From Brevundimonas sp. (GTDB lineage Bacteria; Pseudomonadota; Alphaproteobacteria; Caulobacterales; Caulobacteraceae), in contig NZ_JACESA010000002.1 of NCBI RefSeq assembly GCF_013912065.1, positions 62,001-126,000 of the forward strand: DNA of 64,000 nucleotides. The letters run 5' to 3'. How positions within the stretch are numbered: position 1 is the stretch's first letter; each line of letters begins with the position of its first letter. Positions 63,058 through 64,000 of the stretch are shown one piece after another. The notes beneath the pieces were generated by a model that worked only from the letters and a program-made list of their open reading frames with translations, searched no databases and was not told where the DNA came from. The position numbers were made by a program, and so were the translations under genes.

Positions 63058-63088
63058 AGCGCCTCGCCTCACGGCCGGGCGCTTTTTT
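63058..63088 (+). terminator. Rho-independent terminator
   Basis: AGCGCC (63058-63063) pairs with GGCGCT (63078-63083), with an inner GCC/GGC pairing, and is followed by six T residues (63083-63088). It ends the transcript of the two small genes. Confidence 0.7.
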
Positions 63089-63120
63089 ATGCCAGCCGAT
63101 GAGAGGGAGAGGTCCGCCGG

Positions 63121-63182
63121 GACGGGATGAGTCTGGGCGGTTCAAGAGAGAGCGCCGGCCGGGCTCGTCCGTTCCAGCTCTC
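63121..63182 (+). repeat. Divergent third copy of the leader repeat
   Basis: GACGGGATGAGT followed by TTCAAGAGAGAGCG corresponds in order to the leader at 58667 and 60047, although the tight hairpin is not kept: GAGAGAG can pair only with a distant CTCTC at 63178. It lies directly before the strawberry-notch-like gene. Confidence 0.4.
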
Positions 63183-63196
63183 CCGAGGATCTCCCG

Positions 63197-64000
63197 ATGA
63201 CTGTTTTGTCGCCCGAGGCCGCTCCGGCCGCGCCCGTCGCCTATGCCCCCTCTATCCTGTCGGCCGCCCAGGGCCTGCTCGCGCATCTCGAACGCGGCGA
63301 ACGCATCGAAACCCCGATGCTGCGCGGCGCCATGGAAACCGCATTCCTCGTTTCCGATTCGGGCGGTGCATGGGACTGGAAGGCTTCCTACGAAGCCTGC
63401 GAGGTGGCAACCGTCCTGTTTCTACGGAAATACGGACGCGCGCTTTTCCGTAAATCCGCGTCTCCGGTTGAACGGCTTTCCACCTTATCAAAGATCGCCG
63501 CGCTCCTGCCGACCCATACCTGCCGCTCGGAGGAGAGCCAGGCTCTTCAGCAATTCTCGGCACCGATCCCTCTTGGCCTCGCGGTGACGACGGCCGCGAG
63601 TATCGCACCAACCGATATTGTCCTGGAACCCTCAGCCGGCACCGGCCTGCTCGCTGTTCTCGCATCGACGGCCGGCGGTTCGCTGATCCTCAACGAGCTG
63701 GCTGATCGTCGCGCCGATCTCCTCGCCTCCCTGTTCCCGGCCATTTCGGTCACACGCTTCGACGCCGCGCAGATCGACGACCATCTCGATCGGGCGGCCG
63801 TTCCCTCCGTCGTGCTGATGAACCCGCCGTTCTCGGCCATGGCCAACGTCTCCGGCCGGGTTGCCGATGCCGGGTTTCGCCACATCGCATCGGCGTTGAA
63901 CCGGCTCGCGCCCGGTGGCCGCCTCGTCGCAATCACCGGCGCCAATGTCGGTCCCGATATGCCCGACTGGCGCGATGCGTTCGTGCGCCTGCAGGAACGC
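63197..64000 (+). CDS. Strawberry-notch-like methylase/helicase, N-terminal part (runs off window)
   Basis: The frame starts at ATG 63197 and stays open to the window end (268 residues). MTVLSPEAAPAAPVAYAPSI leads to a methyltransferase-like domain with motif I VLEPSAGTGLLAV and motif IV MNPPFSAM. In alphaproteobacterial plasmids and integrative elements, this N-terminus belongs to proteins of about 1400 residues with a strawberry-notch NTPase/helicase in the second half. That half is outside the window, so the full call depends on analogy. It follows the ParB/DUF932 block and shares its leader. Confidence 0.82.
   Translation, partial: MTVLSPEAAPAAPVAYAPSILSAAQGLLAHLERGERIETPMLRGAMETAFLVSDSGGAWDWKASYEACEVATVLFLRKYGRALFRKSASPVERLSTLSKIAALLPTHTCRSEESQALQQFSAPIPLGLAVTTAASIAPTDIVLEPSAGTGLLAVLASTAGGSLILNELADRRADLLASLFPAISVTRFDAAQIDDHLDRAAVPSVVLMNPPFSAMANVSGRVADAGFRHIASALNRLAPGGRLVAITGANVGPDMPDWRDAFVRLQER

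Larger units (their letters stand above)
37156..64000 (+). mobile_element. Integrative element inserted in radC, carrying DISARM (right end beyond window)
   Basis: The element starts at the radC break and contains a tyrosine integrase, an 18-kb DISARM-type operon, a minus-strand pair of unknown genes and a ParB/DUF932/strawberry-notch block known from alphaproteobacterial plasmids and integrative elements. Stretches around the integrase and its downstream gap are visibly less GC-rich than the host part. At least 26.8 kb belongs to it. Transfer genes, if any, would lie to the right. Confidence 0.72.

Overview
The window looks like a high-GC alphaproteobacterial chromosome, most plausibly Caulobacterales (Brevundimonas/Caulobacter-like). 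This is inferred from GC-rich codon use, dense short operons, Tat-exported molybdenum hydroxylases and the style of the integrative element at the right. It divides into two parts: about 37 kb of host chromosome dominated by molybdenum enzymes and their supply genes, and at least 26.8 kb of an integrated element carrying a DISARM-type defence operon.

Host part (1-37155). After an aldo/keto reductase tail, a lipoprotein, a serine hydrolase, a NepI-like exporter, a LysR regulator and a cupin come three sets of xanthine-oxidase-family hydroxylases: an IorBA-type pair with a diheme cytochrome c (minus strand, 4954-8308), a paoABC operon (8670-12446), and a second paoABC-like operon (15165-18947) preceded by a DoxX protein and an AraC regulator. 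Further right are mocA and xdhC (cofactor cytidylylation and insertion), a short ModE-like regulator, an amidohydrolase, two NmrA-type genes, and the complete moaA-moaD-moaE-moaB-moaC-moeA operon facing modABC. Three 26-bp palindromes of the same design (CCG-TA-TA arms, 10-nt spacer) lie in front of the IorBA/PaoABC pair, xdhC-mocA and moaA/modA. They suggest one molybdenum regulon read by the ModE-like protein encoded here.

Integrated element (about 37156-64000, right end outside the window). The host radC gene is cut just after its HNHP motif. It is followed by two pairs of direct repeats and a P4/DUF4102-type tyrosine integrase, so radC appears to be the attachment site. The cargo is one tightly packed 18-kb operon: HTH protein, C5-cytosine methyltransferase, Vsr endonuclease, drmD, drmMI, a GHKL ATPase, an unrecognised 331-residue protein, drmA, drmB, drmC. 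This is class 1 DISARM (drmD + drmMI) with an additional cytosine methyltransferase/Vsr pair and an uncharacterised ATPase plus Rossmann-like pair inside. Downstream come two minus-strand genes of unknown function, then a maintenance/transfer-type block (DUF932 protein, large ParB-like protein, two small proteins, the start of a strawberry-notch-like methylase/helicase). Copies of a hairpin leader precede three of these genes.

The most interesting region is 39128-57115, in particular the two genes at 48100-50514. No tRNA, rRNA, CRISPR array or insertion sequence was seen.
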